From: JAEINY01 sp942490535
Lineage (GTDB): Bacteria > Bacteroidota > Bacteroidia > Bacteroidales > Marinilabiliaceae
Assembly: GCA_942490535.1 (NCBI GenBank)
Contig: CALNXQ010000005.1
Span: 1,550,001-1,614,000, forward strand
Reading direction: 5' to 3'
DNA: 64,000 bases
Under the pieces are notes generated by a model. The model ran no database searches. It was given only the letters and a program-made list of their open reading frames with translations, and was not told where the DNA came from. The number at the start of each line of letters is the position of its first letter. The stretch's first letter is position 1. Below, piece by piece: positions 35,036 to 44,728 of this stretch. The position numbers were made by a program, and so were the translations under genes.

Positions 35036-36199
35036 ATGGGGAAGAGGGTAGCGATTCTTGGATCAACAGGATCCATTGGAAAACAAGCGCTTGAGGTTAT
35101 TGCAGCGCATTCCGAAAGTTTTGAAGTTGAAGTTTTAATAGCTAATAATAGCACCGACTTGTTAATCCAGCAAGCCCGGCAATTTCTTCCTAATACAGTC
35201 GTGATTGGGAATAAGGAAAAATACAAAGAGGTTGAAAGTGCTTTGGCAGATTTGCCGATAAAGGTCTATGCAGGTGAAGACGCCATTGCTCAAGTCGTTC
35301 AAATGGGAACTATCGATGTGGTATTGACAGCAATGGTTGGTTTTTCCGGTTTATTACCCACTGTCAATGCCATTAAAGCCGGTAAGCAGATTGCCTTGGC
35401 AAATAAAGAAACGTTGGTGGTGGCTGGCGATATCATCACTCAATTGGCGTTAGAGCATAAAGTGAGTGTATTGCCTGTAGATTCTGAGCACTCGGCGATT
35501 TTTCAATGCCTCGCCGGAGAGTTTCATAATCCAATCGAAAAAATTTGTCTGACGGCTTCCGGAGGACCTTTCCGCGGTAAGAATGTGGAGTTTCTTCGTA
35601 AGGTTACCCGGTGTCAGGCTTTGAATCATCCTAATTGGAGCATGGGCGATAAAATTACCATTGATTCGGCTTCGCTCATGAATAAAGGATTAGAAGCCAT
35701 TGAGGCCCGTTGGTTGTTTGATTTAAAGCCGGAGCAGATTGAAATAGTTGTTCATCCGCAATCCATTGTTCATTCCATTGTTCAATTTGAAGATGGATCC
35801 ATGAAAGCGCAGATGGGTTTGCCCGATATGCGCTTACCCATACAGTATGCATTGACCTATCCTGCACGATTAAAATCTGCGTTTCCGCGATTTAATTTTG
35901 TGGATTATCCGCAGTTAACCTTTGAAAAGGCCGATGTTAAGGTATTTCGGAATCTGGATTTGGCTTTTCAGGCCATGGACAAAGGTGGTAATATGCCATG
36001 TATTCTGAATGCAGCCAATGAAATTGCCGTAGATCGCTTTTTGAAAGGGGAAGTTGGATTTGTAGAGATGTCGGATGTAATTGAGAAAACAATGGCCCAG
36101 TCAACCTTTCGGGACCGTCCGACGTTTGATGATTATGTGGCCTCCAACACCGAGGCGCGCACCATCGCTACCGCTATTATTAATACGCGTAGGAAGTAA
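35036..36199 (+). CDS. dxr: 1-deoxy-D-xylulose 5-phosphate reductoisomerase
   Basis: A 387-residue NADPH-dependent enzyme that makes methylerythritol phosphate in the non-mevalonate isoprenoid pathway. NADPH motif LGSTGSIGKQALEVI at the N-terminus; LANKETLVVAG, PVDSEHSAIFQ (metal site) and TASGGPFRGK are all intact, as is NHPNWSMGDKITIDSASLMNKGLE. Normal length. It precedes rseP, a common neighbour in many bacteria. Confidence 0.96.
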   Translation: MGKRVAILGSTGSIGKQALEVIAAHSESFEVEVLIANNSTDLLIQQARQFLPNTVVIGNKEKYKEVESALADLPIKVYAGEDAIAQVVQMGTIDVVLTAMVGFSGLLPTVNAIKAGKQIALANKETLVVAGDIITQLALEHKVSVLPVDSEHSAIFQCLAGEFHNPIEKICLTASGGPFRGKNVEFLRKVTRCQALNHPNWSMGDKITIDSASLMNKGLEAIEARWLFDLKPEQIEIVVHPQSIVHSIVQFEDGSMKAQMGLPDMRLPIQYALTYPARLKSAFPRFNFVDYPQLTFEKADVKVFRNLDLAFQAMDKGGNMPCILNAANEIAVDRFLKGEVGFVEMSDVIEKTMAQSTFRDRPTFDDYVASNTEARTIATAIINTRRK

Positions 36200-36306
36200 G
36201 GAGTTTTCTGTGGAAGTGGATATAATAAGCTTTCGAAAGAAAAATCATAAGTGTTATTGGTGTGAAAAGAATATATTTGTTGCTTAATTCTGAAAATTAG
36301 AACTGA

Positions 36307-37629
36307 ATGGATATTTTAATAAAAGCAGTGCAGTTGATCTTGAGCTTGTCAATTCTGGTGATATTGCATGAATTTGGACATTTTTTCTTCGCCCGGTTGT
36401 TTAAAACAAGGGTTGAGAAATTTTACCTCTTCTTTAATCCTGGATTTACTTTATTTAAATATAAAAAGGGAGAGACAGAGTATGGTGTGGGTTGGTTACC
36501 GCTGGGGGGGTACGTGAAAATCTCCGGAATGATTGATGAGTCCATGGATAAAGAAGCCATGGCATTGCCACCACAACCATGGGAGTTTCGTTCAAAGCCA
36601 GCCTGGCAGCGTTTGTTTATCATGATAGGTGGAGTGGTCGTCAATTTTATTTTGGCATTCTTCATCTTTTGGATGGTGTTATATACCTGGGGAGAATCCT
36701 ATAATCCGGTGCAAACGGCCAAATACGGACTGTCTTATAATGATAAAGCCAAAGAGTTGGGGCTTCAAGATGGGGACATCGTCATAAAAGTGGGTGATTT
36801 GGAGGTGGAAACGACCAGTGAAATCACAAAGGCTGTTTTGTTGGAGAATGCGCGTCAACTCACGCTGCTTCGCAATGGACAAACCATGACTTTATCCATT
36901 CCTGAAGGATTTGACCTGCAGATGATGGCAGATGGCATTCAGGGCTTTTGCGAAATTCGAAGGCCTGCGGTCTTGTCAGGAACAGTGAAAGGGAGTGAGG
37001 CCGAAAAAGTTGGATTTGCCTCTGGTGACAGTGTAGTAGGTGTTAATGGTGAGTCGCTTGTGTTTTGGCAGGAATTTAGCGAAAAGGTACAAGCCAATGT
37101 GGGTAAAAAGATTGAAGTTGAACTTATCCGTGGTGGTGAATTAGTAACGTTATCTCCAAAGGTTTCTGAAGAAGGGACTATTGGTGTTGGTGTTAATTCA
37201 TATGCTGATGGAGTTGTTGGCGTTAAAGTGCACAAATATACTTTAATGCAAGCCTTGCCACGTGGCATACAAAAGGGCTTTACAACCCTGACGGATTACA
37301 TCAAGCAATTTCGATTGGTTTTCACCAAAGAAGGAGCCAAGCAAGTAGGTGGCTTTGGAGCCATGGGTAAAATGTTCCCCAGCGAATGGAGTTGGTTGGT
37401 GTTTTGGTATAATACAGCACTTATCTCCTTGATTCTGGCATTTATGAATATTCTTCCCATTCCGGCCTTGGACGGCGGGCATGTGATGTTCTTATTGTAC
37501 GAAATGGTTAGCGGACGTAAACCTGGCGATAAATTTCTGGAGTACGCACAAGTAGTTGGTATGGTTTTGTTGCTGTCACTGCTGTTGTTTGCCAATGGAA
37601 ATGACATCTTTAAAGCCATCTTTAAATAG
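36307..37629 (+). CDS. rseP: RIP (site-2) metalloprotease RseP
   Basis: A 440-residue intramembrane zinc protease that cuts anti-sigma factors or other membrane substrates. HEFGH zinc motif at 21-25 in the first membrane helix; two PDZ-like domains (about 140-300); the third-ligand motif NILPIPALDGGH in a late helix; a final membrane helix. 107 bp after dxr; both are likely on one transcript. Confidence 0.95.
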   Translation: MDILIKAVQLILSLSILVILHEFGHFFFARLFKTRVEKFYLFFNPGFTLFKYKKGETEYGVGWLPLGGYVKISGMIDESMDKEAMALPPQPWEFRSKPAWQRLFIMIGGVVVNFILAFFIFWMVLYTWGESYNPVQTAKYGLSYNDKAKELGLQDGDIVIKVGDLEVETTSEITKAVLLENARQLTLLRNGQTMTLSIPEGFDLQMMADGIQGFCEIRRPAVLSGTVKGSEAEKVGFASGDSVVGVNGESLVFWQEFSEKVQANVGKKIEVELIRGGELVTLSPKVSEEGTIGVGVNSYADGVVGVKVHKYTLMQALPRGIQKGFTTLTDYIKQFRLVFTKEGAKQVGGFGAMGKMFPSEWSWLVFWYNTALISLILAFMNILPIPALDGGHVMFLLYEMVSGRKPGDKFLEYAQVVGMVLLLSLLLFANGNDIFKAIFK

Positions 37630-37648
37630 AAATAAAGAGAAAGATTCT

Positions 37649-37656
37649 TAACTTTG
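37649..37656 (+). promoter_or_regulatory. Candidate -7 element of tatA
   Basis: TAACTTTG, an exact match to TAnnTTTG, 21 bp before the tatA start; no well-spaced TTTG box. Confidence 0.4.
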
Positions 37657-37677
37657 TAGTAATAAAATATTTGAGAT

Positions 37678-37902
37678 ATGGATTTGAGTACACTACTATT
37701 GTTTGCGATGCCTGGAGGCCCTGAGCTAATTGTTATTGTATTGGTGCTGGTATTGCTGTTTGGAGGTCGTAAAATTCCTGAATTGATGAAAGGTTTAGGA
37801 CAAGGTATGAAGGAATTCAAAAAAGCCCGTAACGAAGATAGCTCAGATAAGAAAAGCAACGATAAAGACGGAAAAGAGACAGTTGACAATTCTGGCAATT
37901 AA
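37678..37902 (+). CDS. tatA: TatA/E-family twin-arginine translocase subunit
   Basis: A 74-residue protein with an N-terminal membrane helix (PELIVIVLVLVLLFGG), the hinge FGGRKIPEL and an amphipathic helix (MKGLGQGMKEFKKA), followed by a charged tail. Forms the pore of the Tat exporter for folded proteins. No tatC lies in this window. Single small unit closed by a strong terminator. Confidence 0.93.
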   Translation: MDLSTLLLFAMPGGPELIVIVLVLVLLFGGRKIPELMKGLGQGMKEFKKARNEDSSDKKSNDKDGKETVDNSGN

Positions 37903-37928
37903 TTCGGAATTATAAGCTTTTCTGCAAA

Positions 37929-37972
37929 ATACAAAAGAGGCCACACTTGATTTTAGGTGCGGCCTTTTGTAT
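37929..37972 (+). terminator. Terminator after tatA
   Basis: Long hairpin ACAAAAG-GGCC-CAC / GTG-GGCC-TTTTGT with small bulges. It excludes the upstream extension of the next reading frame as coding. Confidence 0.78.
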
Positions 37973-38027
37973 ATATGTGCTATTGTTTATGTGCTATTGC
38001 TGGTTGATTGGAATGGGAAATTATAAA

Positions 38028-39263
38028 ATGATGGTAGTGTATTTAAGGTTAATTGGACTCATGTTTATGATCCTCCTGCTTGAAAGTGGGGTATTAATGA
38101 GCCAGAATCAGGCACCAACTAATTATCCGCATTACCCGGAATGGATGTATCAAAAGCGATTGGATGATCTGGATCAGAAAACACCTGTTAAATTAGATTA
38201 TAATTCACAGGTTCAGGCTTACATAGATGTTTATACCGTTAAGCGACGGGAGCACTTAGCCAATATAATTGGTCGGTCTGAATTCTACTTCCCTTTGTTC
38301 GAGGAATATCTGGCCCGTTACAATTTGCCGTTGGAGCTAAAGTATCTGGCCATTGTTGAATCGGCTCTCGATCCCACCGCTAAATCGTCTTCAGGAGCCA
38401 TGGGATTGTGGCAATTTCTTTATCATGCTTCCCGTATGTTTGATTTGAAAGTGGATACTTATGTGGATGAACGTTGTGATCCGGTGAAAAGTACGGATGC
38501 TGCCTGTCGCTATTTGGCTTATTTATACCAGAATCTTAATGATTGGCAATTGGCTTTGGCTGCTTACAATGGTGGGTTGGGTGTCGTGCAGAAAGCCATT
38601 GAGCGGAGTGGTGGGAAACGCAATTTCTGGGAGCTGCAGCCTTTTTTGCCGGCGCCGGTCCGGAGTTATGTGCCGGCTTTTATTGCGGCCACGTATTCCA
38701 TGAATAATTATCAACGGCATGATATTAAAGCGCAGGAGCCACTATTGACATTTGACCAGGTCGATACAGTTTATATCCAAAAATCATTGACTTTTCAACA
38801 GGTTTCAGAAGCTTCGGGGGTGAGTTTGGAAGTTGTACGATGGTTAAATCCTTCTTATGTAAAAGATTATATTCCTGTGTACCACGAACCGGTTCGCTTA
38901 TTTATTCCCAAAGACAATATTATTCGGTTCATTCAGGAAGAGCAGCATCTAAAAGCAGCTTCAGAGCCCCAGGTAGCCTTTGTTCCAGTGGGATGCATTT
39001 CTCAACGGGAACGTATTTTGTATACGGTTAAGAAAGGTGAGTTTTTTCATAAAATTGCCATTATTCATTCCTGTCGAATTAGTGATATCATGTATTGGAA
39101 CGAAATGCAGTCTCGTCACCTTTCCGTTGGTCAAAACTTGGTAATTTGGCAGCCGCAACCGAATAATCACTTCTTTTTTGTAACTTCCGAAGTTAAAAAT
39201 ACGGAACGTCTTATCGGGCGGAAAAGCTTATTGGCAGAGGGATATTCGGAAGTGGTTCAATAG
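38028..39263 (+). CDS. MltD-like lytic transglycosylase with LysM domains
   Basis: A 411-residue periplasmic muramidase. Signal peptide (LRLIGLMFMILLLESGVL), SLT domain with catalytic Glu in AIVESALDPTAKSSSGAMGLWQF, then AAYNGGLG. Two C-terminal LysM-type repeats (SLTFQQVSEASGVS and ILYTVKKGEFFHKIA) bind peptidoglycan. The frame is open from 37947, inside the tatA terminator, so I start at 38028; ATGs at 38013 and 38031 are alternatives. Acts in cell-wall turnover. Confidence 0.87.
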   Translation: MMVVYLRLIGLMFMILLLESGVLMSQNQAPTNYPHYPEWMYQKRLDDLDQKTPVKLDYNSQVQAYIDVYTVKRREHLANIIGRSEFYFPLFEEYLARYNLPLELKYLAIVESALDPTAKSSSGAMGLWQFLYHASRMFDLKVDTYVDERCDPVKSTDAACRYLAYLYQNLNDWQLALAAYNGGLGVVQKAIERSGGKRNFWELQPFLPAPVRSYVPAFIAATYSMNNYQRHDIKAQEPLLTFDQVDTVYIQKSLTFQQVSEASGVSLEVVRWLNPSYVKDYIPVYHEPVRLFIPKDNIIRFIQEEQHLKAASEPQVAFVPVGCISQRERILYTVKKGEFFHKIAIIHSCRISDIMYWNEMQSRHLSVGQNLVIWQPQPNNHFFFVTSEVKNTERLIGRKSLLAEGYSEVVQ

Positions 39264-39310
39264 CTTTTTGAATTCTAAAATATTTGATAATCATTAATAA
39301 TTCTACTAAT

Positions 39311-40327
39311 ATGTTAGTAAAACGATTAAAATATGTGCTGTTAATAGCAGTGGCAGTTTCTTACGTTTCCTGTAAGAATGAAAAAGATGGTTATAAACCG
39401 AATGTAGCCGGAAGTGCCGGTGAAATGTTGTTGGTGATGGATGATAAAGTGAAGGCGTCAACGGGTGGACAGAATTTGCAATACATGATGATTCAACCCT
39501 ATTTGGGATTGCCCCAGGAAGAACCTCATTTTAATATTTCAGTCATCCCACATCGGTCTTTATCCAGTTCCCTGAAAATATTCCGCAATTTGGTTTTGGT
39601 TGAGATCTCTCCCAATGCTGAATCTGATACCATTAAGTATTATGAGAATTTGTGGGCTCGTCCGCAGGCAACAGCTCGCATTACAGCTAAAGATACCACC
39701 GCTTTTCGTCAGTTAATAGAACGAAATGAGATATTACTGCTTAGCTTTTTTAATAAGATGGAACGCAAAAGAAGTCAGGATTATTACCGGAAATATCCAA
39801 ACTCCAATTTAATGGAAGTATGGAACGAACATTGGGGTGCTCGTTTAACCATTCCAACGGGTTTTCTTAAAAACAAAGGCAATGAAAATTTTGCATGGAT
39901 GTCTGAAGAGGCAGAATGGGGGACCATGGGGATTATGACATATGAATTTCCATACGTGGGAGAAGGCACATTTTCGAAAGAGTATTTGCTGAATAAACGC
40001 GATTCTATGTTGAATAAAAACTTGCCCGGCCCAACGGATGGATCGTACATGACCACCGAGCATGGATTTCCCGTTATGTACAAAAGTAATGCCGTCAATG
40101 GAGTGGAAATTGTTGAATTACGAGGGCTTTGGAAAGTGCAGGGTGACATGATGGGCGGTCCGTTTTTATTAAGAGCACATTGGGATAAAGGACGCAATCG
40201 GGTATTGGTGACTGATGGGTATGTGTATTGTCCGGAAAAGCCGGAGAAACGTGATAAAATTCGACAACTGGAGGCCATTATGTATTCGCTGCAATTGGAG
40301 GATGCTCCTAAATCAGAAAAGAACTAA
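39311..40327 (+). CDS. DUF4837 lipoprotein
   Basis: A 338-residue lipoprotein of the Bacteroidota-specific DUF4837 family. Lipobox AVSYVSCKN; the mature part starts with KPNVAGSAGEMLLVMD, typical of the family. Function unknown; envelope location is likely. The start at 39311 gives a proper lipoprotein signal. The TAA stop overlaps the ATG of the next gene by one base, so the two are translationally coupled. Confidence 0.85.
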   Translation: MLVKRLKYVLLIAVAVSYVSCKNEKDGYKPNVAGSAGEMLLVMDDKVKASTGGQNLQYMMIQPYLGLPQEEPHFNISVIPHRSLSSSLKIFRNLVLVEISPNAESDTIKYYENLWARPQATARITAKDTTAFRQLIERNEILLLSFFNKMERKRSQDYYRKYPNSNLMEVWNEHWGARLTIPTGFLKNKGNENFAWMSEEAEWGTMGIMTYEFPYVGEGTFSKEYLLNKRDSMLNKNLPGPTDGSYMTTEHGFPVMYKSNAVNGVEIVELRGLWKVQGDMMGGPFLLRAHWDKGRNRVLVTDGYVYCPEKPEKRDKIRQLEAIMYSLQLEDAPKSEKN

Positions 40328-40734
40328 TGTTACCAGAGCTTGATAGAAGTGCCTTGCAAAAGGCCACCCAACGCGAAGATCTCATTCGTAAGGCAGCTGC
40401 TCAAATCATCAAAGATTTTGCTGAATTTGGACTGGAAGTAACTTTCTCGGGTCAGGTGAATAATTTTTATCAGGAGCTTTTTTCTCAGATGAAAATGCAT
40501 GTGGATCAACTATTGGGTGAACATTATCCACGGTTTTTGAGTTTGCTCTATCGGATTGATGTTTCGGAACAGCAGGTGGCCATGTATCAGCAAGAGATGG
40601 CCGATGCGCCTTATATTGATGCAGTCACGGAATTAATCATTCATCGGGAGTTGAAGAAAGTGATGATTCGTGAATATTTTAAAGTGCATTCAAAGGGCGG
40701 TGCTGATGAAGGGCCGGAACGTATAGGTGAGTAG
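40327..40734 (+). CDS. Unknown helical protein coupled to the DUF4837 gene
   Basis: A 135-residue, apparently all-helical soluble protein (FAEFGLEVTFSGQVNNFYQE ... DAVTELIIHRELKKVMIREYF). No family recognised. Its ATG shares a base with the stop of the DUF4837 gene, and leucyl aminopeptidase follows 35 bp later, so it sits within one operon. It has no signal peptide, in contrast with its lipoprotein neighbour. Confidence 0.7.
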   Translation: MLPELDRSALQKATQREDLIRKAAAQIIKDFAEFGLEVTFSGQVNNFYQELFSQMKMHVDQLLGEHYPRFLSLLYRIDVSEQQVAMYQQEMADAPYIDAVTELIIHRELKKVMIREYFKVHSKGGADEGPERIGE

Positions 40735-40769
40735 CACGAAAATGGAAGTTTTACTTCAATACAGGAATT

Positions 40770-42206
40770 ATGCAAGTAGATATACAATTAGCATTTGATA
40801 AGCCGGAAGGAATTAACAGTGTTTTTCTGGTTAAAGAGATTGCCATTCTAAAAGATTTTGGATTTAATGAGGATGCTTTAGAGTTTGTTCAGAAAAAACT
40901 AGAGGCCAAGCAAAAACTGATTACGGTTCAATCTTATGGTAAAATCGATTTTGTCAGGGTTGTAGAGGGAGATGATCTGAGCAATAGTGATAAAGAAGAG
41001 CTGCGGAAAGACGGACATAAAATTATCTCTCGCTTGAGAGAAGAAAAAGTGACATCTGTTTGTCTGTTTGATTTAAGAGCCGAAAAGAAGGCCGTTGTGG
41101 CAATGGTTGAAGGCCTTGCTCTTTCTGCGTATCGCTTTGATAAGTATAAGACGGATGAGAATGAAAGGCTGAACGAAAATCCAAAGGTGCATGTTGCCAC
41201 TTCGGTGATGACTCAATGTGAATTACACGAATTGTCCAGGTTATGTCAGGCTGTATTTATAACCCGTGATTTGGTCAATGAACCAGTCGGTACTTTGGAT
41301 GTAGCTGCTTTTTCGGATGTTGTCACGAAGTTGGGCGAACAGCATGGTTTTTCGGTGGATATCTATCACAAAAATAAGTTGGAAGCACTTAAGTTTGGTG
41401 GTTTATTAGCGGTCAATAAAGGGAGTGTGGATCCGCCGGCATTTCACATATTAGAGTGGAAGCCAGAGAATGCAACCAATGAAAAGCCTGTTGTCCTGGT
41501 GGGAAAAGGAGTGGTTTATGATACGGGTGGAATCAATTTGAAAACTCCTCCGGGTAGCCTGGATGATATGAAGAGTGATATGGGTGGAGCCGCTTCTGTG
41601 GTGGGTGCCATGGTTGCTGTTGCTTCAAACCGGATACCCAAATATGTGGTGGGATTGATCCCTGCAACCGATAACCGGCCTGGTGGAAATGCCATTGTAC
41701 CGGGCGATGTGTTGCGTATGCACAATGGAAAAACGGTAGAAGTGATCAATACGGATGCGGAGGGTCGCCTGATACTTGCGGATGCGTTAAGTTACTCCGA
41801 TAAATATGATCCGGCTTTAGTGATTGATTTAGCCACGTTGACAGGAAGTGCTGTCATGGCACTTGGTCATTATGGAACGGTAGGAATGGGAACTGCAGGA
41901 GATGATGTTTTTGAAGCTTTAATTACAGCGGGTGACGCAGTTCATGAGCGCATTGTCCGATTCCCATTTTGGAGTGATTATGATGAGTTGATCAAATCGG
42001 ATATTGCCGATATTAAAAATTTGGGAGCCCGTGAAGCCGGTTGCATCACGGCAGGTAAATTTTTAAGTCATTTTGTGAAGCATCCATGGGTGCACCTCGA
42101 TATTGCGGGGCCTGCCTTTGTTAAAAAGGAAGACAGCTATCGCGGAAACGGCGGATCAGGCGTAGGTGTAAGGATGTTATATGAGTTTTTAAAGAAACTG
42201 GACTGA
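40770..42206 (+). CDS. M17 leucyl aminopeptidase
   Basis: A 478-residue M17 metallo-exopeptidase. C-terminal catalytic domain with the binuclear metal/lysine motif VGKGVVYDTGGINLK and the family signature NTDAEGRLILADAL, both intact. Cytosolic peptide turnover. N-terminal regulatory domain is present (about 1-160). Confidence 0.93.
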   Translation: MQVDIQLAFDKPEGINSVFLVKEIAILKDFGFNEDALEFVQKKLEAKQKLITVQSYGKIDFVRVVEGDDLSNSDKEELRKDGHKIISRLREEKVTSVCLFDLRAEKKAVVAMVEGLALSAYRFDKYKTDENERLNENPKVHVATSVMTQCELHELSRLCQAVFITRDLVNEPVGTLDVAAFSDVVTKLGEQHGFSVDIYHKNKLEALKFGGLLAVNKGSVDPPAFHILEWKPENATNEKPVVLVGKGVVYDTGGINLKTPPGSLDDMKSDMGGAASVVGAMVAVASNRIPKYVVGLIPATDNRPGGNAIVPGDVLRMHNGKTVEVINTDAEGRLILADALSYSDKYDPALVIDLATLTGSAVMALGHYGTVGMGTAGDDVFEALITAGDAVHERIVRFPFWSDYDELIKSDIADIKNLGAREAGCITAGKFLSHFVKHPWVHLDIAGPAFVKKEDSYRGNGGSGVGVRMLYEFLKKLD

Positions 42207-42294
42207 TTTTAGGTCTTTTATATTATTTTTATTACCTGATTTCAGAAATCGAGTTTTGATAGCCATCTTCAGAGGATGGAATAATGAAACAATT

Positions 42295-43362
42295 ATGAGT
42301 GAAGAAAAAATAAAAGTAGGTATCACACATGGCGACATTAATGGTGTTGGATATGAGGTTATCTTTAAGACTTTGTCTGATAATCGCATCTATGACTCAT
42401 TTGTGCCGGTTATATACGGATCGTCCAAAGTGGCTGCCTACCATCGCAAAGCATTAAATATTCCCAATTTTAGTTTAAACAGTGTACGGTCTGTGGAGGA
42501 AGTGCACGCCAAGCGGATAAATATCATTAATTGCCTGGATGATAATGTTCGGGTAGAATTGGGAAAATCGACCACCATTGGTGGAGAAGGAGCTTTTAAG
42601 GCCTTGGAAATGGCAGTGGCTGATTTGAAAGCTGGTAAAATTGATGTGTTGGTCACCGCACCAATCAACAAAAAGAACATCCAATCGGAGTCTTTTAATT
42701 TTCCGGGGCATACAGAGTATTTGCAACAACAGGCCGGTGAAGGCGATGCCTTGATGCTCATGGTTTCGGAACACATGAAAGTGGGTGTTGTTGCTGGCCA
42801 TGTGGCTATTAAGGATGTGCCTGCTGTGATTACTAAGGAGCGCATTTTATCTAAATTGCGCACACTGGATTTGGCGTTACGTCAGGATTTTTCTATCCGC
42901 AGGCCACGTATTGCTGTTTTAGGATTGAATCCTCATGCTGGTGATGAAGGTGTTTTGGGTACCGAAGAGCAGGATATCATTATTCCGGCATTGAAGCAGG
43001 CTAAGGATAAAGAGGGTATTATGGCACTTGGGCCATATCCCGCGGATGGGTTGTTTGGTAGCGAGCAGTTTAAAAACTTTGATGCTATTTTGGCCATGTA
43101 TCACGATCAAGGCTTGGCACCATTCAAAGCATTGACTTTTTCAAAAGGCGTCAATTATACAGCTGGATTACCCTTTATTAGAACGTCGCCTGATCATGGA
43201 ACGGCCTTTGATATTGCCGGGCAGGATAAAGCTAATCCAGAATCCTTCAAGCAAGCGTTATACCTGGCAGTAGATGTTTGTATGCATCGAAAACTCTACA
43301 AGGAACTCACGAGTAATCCGCTAAAGTCAGTAGATATAAACGAATTGGAACAAAAGGAATAA
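42295..43362 (+). CDS. pdxA: 4-hydroxythreonine-4-phosphate dehydrogenase
   Basis: A 355-residue NAD-dependent enzyme of DXP-dependent vitamin B6 synthesis. Start MSEEKIKVGITHGDINGVG at 42295; upstream frame ignored. Substrate/metal motifs: APINKKN, FPGHTEYL, AMYHDQGLAPFK, RTSPDHGTAFDIAG. Normal length. Ends at a strong bidirectional terminator facing lpxA. Confidence 0.95.
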   Translation: MSEEKIKVGITHGDINGVGYEVIFKTLSDNRIYDSFVPVIYGSSKVAAYHRKALNIPNFSLNSVRSVEEVHAKRINIINCLDDNVRVELGKSTTIGGEGAFKALEMAVADLKAGKIDVLVTAPINKKNIQSESFNFPGHTEYLQQQAGEGDALMLMVSEHMKVGVVAGHVAIKDVPAVITKERILSKLRTLDLALRQDFSIRRPRIAVLGLNPHAGDEGVLGTEEQDIIIPALKQAKDKEGIMALGPYPADGLFGSEQFKNFDAILAMYHDQGLAPFKALTFSKGVNYTAGLPFIRTSPDHGTAFDIAGQDKANPESFKQALYLAVDVCMHRKLYKELTSNPLKSVDINELEQKE

Positions 43363-43390
43363 AAAAAACCGGCCTAAGCCGGTTTTTTTT
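43362..43390. terminator. Bidirectional terminator between pdxA and lpxA
   Basis: AAAACCGGC / GCCGGTTTT stem with a 4-nt loop and A/T runs on both sides. Confidence 0.9.
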
Positions 43391-43407
43391 ATTCTTCTAT
43401 TTGAGTG

Positions 43408-44196
43408 CTAAACTCTTTCAGGGTAATAACCTTTGATGATCCCACGCTGCGAATTACGCACAAACAAAATAATTTCATCCCGTTCCTTGGATGCTGGTAA
43501 TTCTGCTTCAATGCGCTCGATGGCATCGGAATTATTTAACCCCATCTGGAATAGGTAACGATAAGTATTCTGAATATCACGAATTTGTTCGTTTGTGTAG
43601 TTGCGTCTACGCAATCCAATGGAATTTACACCTACGTATGAGATACGCTCACGGCCTGCTTTCACATATGGCGGAATGTCCTTTCCGATCAGTGAACCAC
43701 CAGCTACCATCACGTGGGCTCCGATGTGTACAAATTGGTGAATAGCAGAAGTGCCACCCACAATGGCGAAATCATCAATCACCACTTCTCCAGCCACTTG
43801 AACGGCATTCACAAGGATCACATTGTTACCAATGATACAGTCATGAGCAACATGCACATAGGCCATCAGTAAACAGTTGTCACCAACGACTGTTCTGTTT
43901 TTAGCTTTTGTCCCCCGGTTAATGGTAACGCATTCGCGAATAGTTGTATTGTCACCAATTTCAACAGTGGTTTCTTCACCAACAAATTTTAAATCTTGTG
44001 GGACAGCGCCAATAACAGCTCCAGGAAAAATATTACAATTTTTCCCGATTCGCGTACCTTCCATAATGGTCACATTGGATCCAATACGGGTGCCTTCTGC
44101 AATCACTACATTTTTGTCAATGGTCACAAATGGCTCAATTACCACATTGGGAGCAATCTTTGCTTCCGGGTGAATATATGCTAATGGTTGTTTCAT
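43408..44196 (-). CDS. lpxA: UDP-N-acetylglucosamine O-acyltransferase
   Basis: A 262-residue left-handed beta-helix acyltransferase, first step of lipid A synthesis. N-terminal hexapeptide repeats (IHPEAKIAPNVVIEPFVTI), catalytic His in AYVHVAHDCIIGNN, and the C-terminal helical tail (RNYTNEQIRDIQNTYRYLFQ). Last gene of the minus-strand HD-lpxD-lpxC-fabZ-lpxA group. Confidence 0.96.
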   Translation of the reverse strand: MKQPLAYIHPEAKIAPNVVIEPFVTIDKNVVIAEGTRIGSNVTIMEGTRIGKNCNIFPGAVIGAVPQDLKFVGEETTVEIGDNTTIRECVTINRGTKAKNRTVVGDNCLLMAYVHVAHDCIIGNNVILVNAVQVAGEVVIDDFAIVGGTSAIHQFVHIGAHVMVAGGSLIGKDIPPYVKAGRERISYVGVNSIGLRRRNYTNEQIRDIQNTYRYLFQMGLNNSDAIERIEAELPASKERDEIILFVRNSQRGIIKGYYPERV

Positions 44197-44257
44197 CTTG
44201 TCGATTATTATTTATTGTTCTCTTGCGAGCATCAATCTTTCCTGTTTGTTGAAACGG

Positions 44258-44728
44258 TTATTTGTTTTTTACTACTTGTGCCATAAATTCGCCTTCCGAC
44301 ACAATGGTGTCGCCTACAAAAGCAGTGCCCTTCATGTTGGCCATGCCCCGACGGATCTCACCCAGTAGCTCCAGTTTAAATATTAATGTATCACCGGGTA
44401 CTACTTTTTTGCGAAGTTTTACATTGTCGATCTTCAGGAAGTACGTACTGTATTTTTCCGGTTCATCAAACTGGTTGAGTACAAAAATACCACCTACCTG
44501 AGCCATGGCTTCGATTTGCAAAACAGCTGGCATCACTGGTTCTTCCGGAAAGTGTCCCACGAAGAACGGTTCATTCATGGTCACATTTTTAATACCTACA
44601 ACATAAGTCTCTTGTAAGTCGATGATTTTATCAACCAACAAAAATGGTGGGCGGTGCGGCAACATCTGTCTGATTTTGTTGATGTCGCATACCGGTTCAA
44701 TGGTGGGATCATATTTGGGTGCTTCCAC
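44258..44728 (-). CDS. fabZ: 3-hydroxyacyl-ACP dehydratase FabZ, split from LpxC by a frameshift
   Basis: FabZ hot-dog dehydratase of fatty-acid synthesis. Catalytic residues are intact: LPHRPPFLLVDKI, GHFPEEPVMPAVLQIEAMAQ. In Bacteroidota FabZ is normally the C-terminal half of an LpxC-FabZ fusion. Here its frame is -1 relative to lpxC; upstream in its own frame is a stop at about position 44754, after which the residues read RAL-RVEAPKYDP, the expected linker. If translated alone it would start at the GTG at 44728, which is possible but weak. No substitutions suggest decay, so the break is either very recent, an assembly error, or overcome by slippage. Confidence 0.85.
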   Translation of the reverse strand: MEAPKYDPTIEPVCDINKIRQMLPHRPPFLLVDKIIDLQETYVVGIKNVTMNEPFFVGHFPEEPVMPAVLQIEAMAQVGGIFVLNQFDEPEKYSTYFLKIDNVKLRKKVVPGDTLIFKLELLGEIRRGMANMKGTAFVGDTIVSEGEFMAQVVKNK

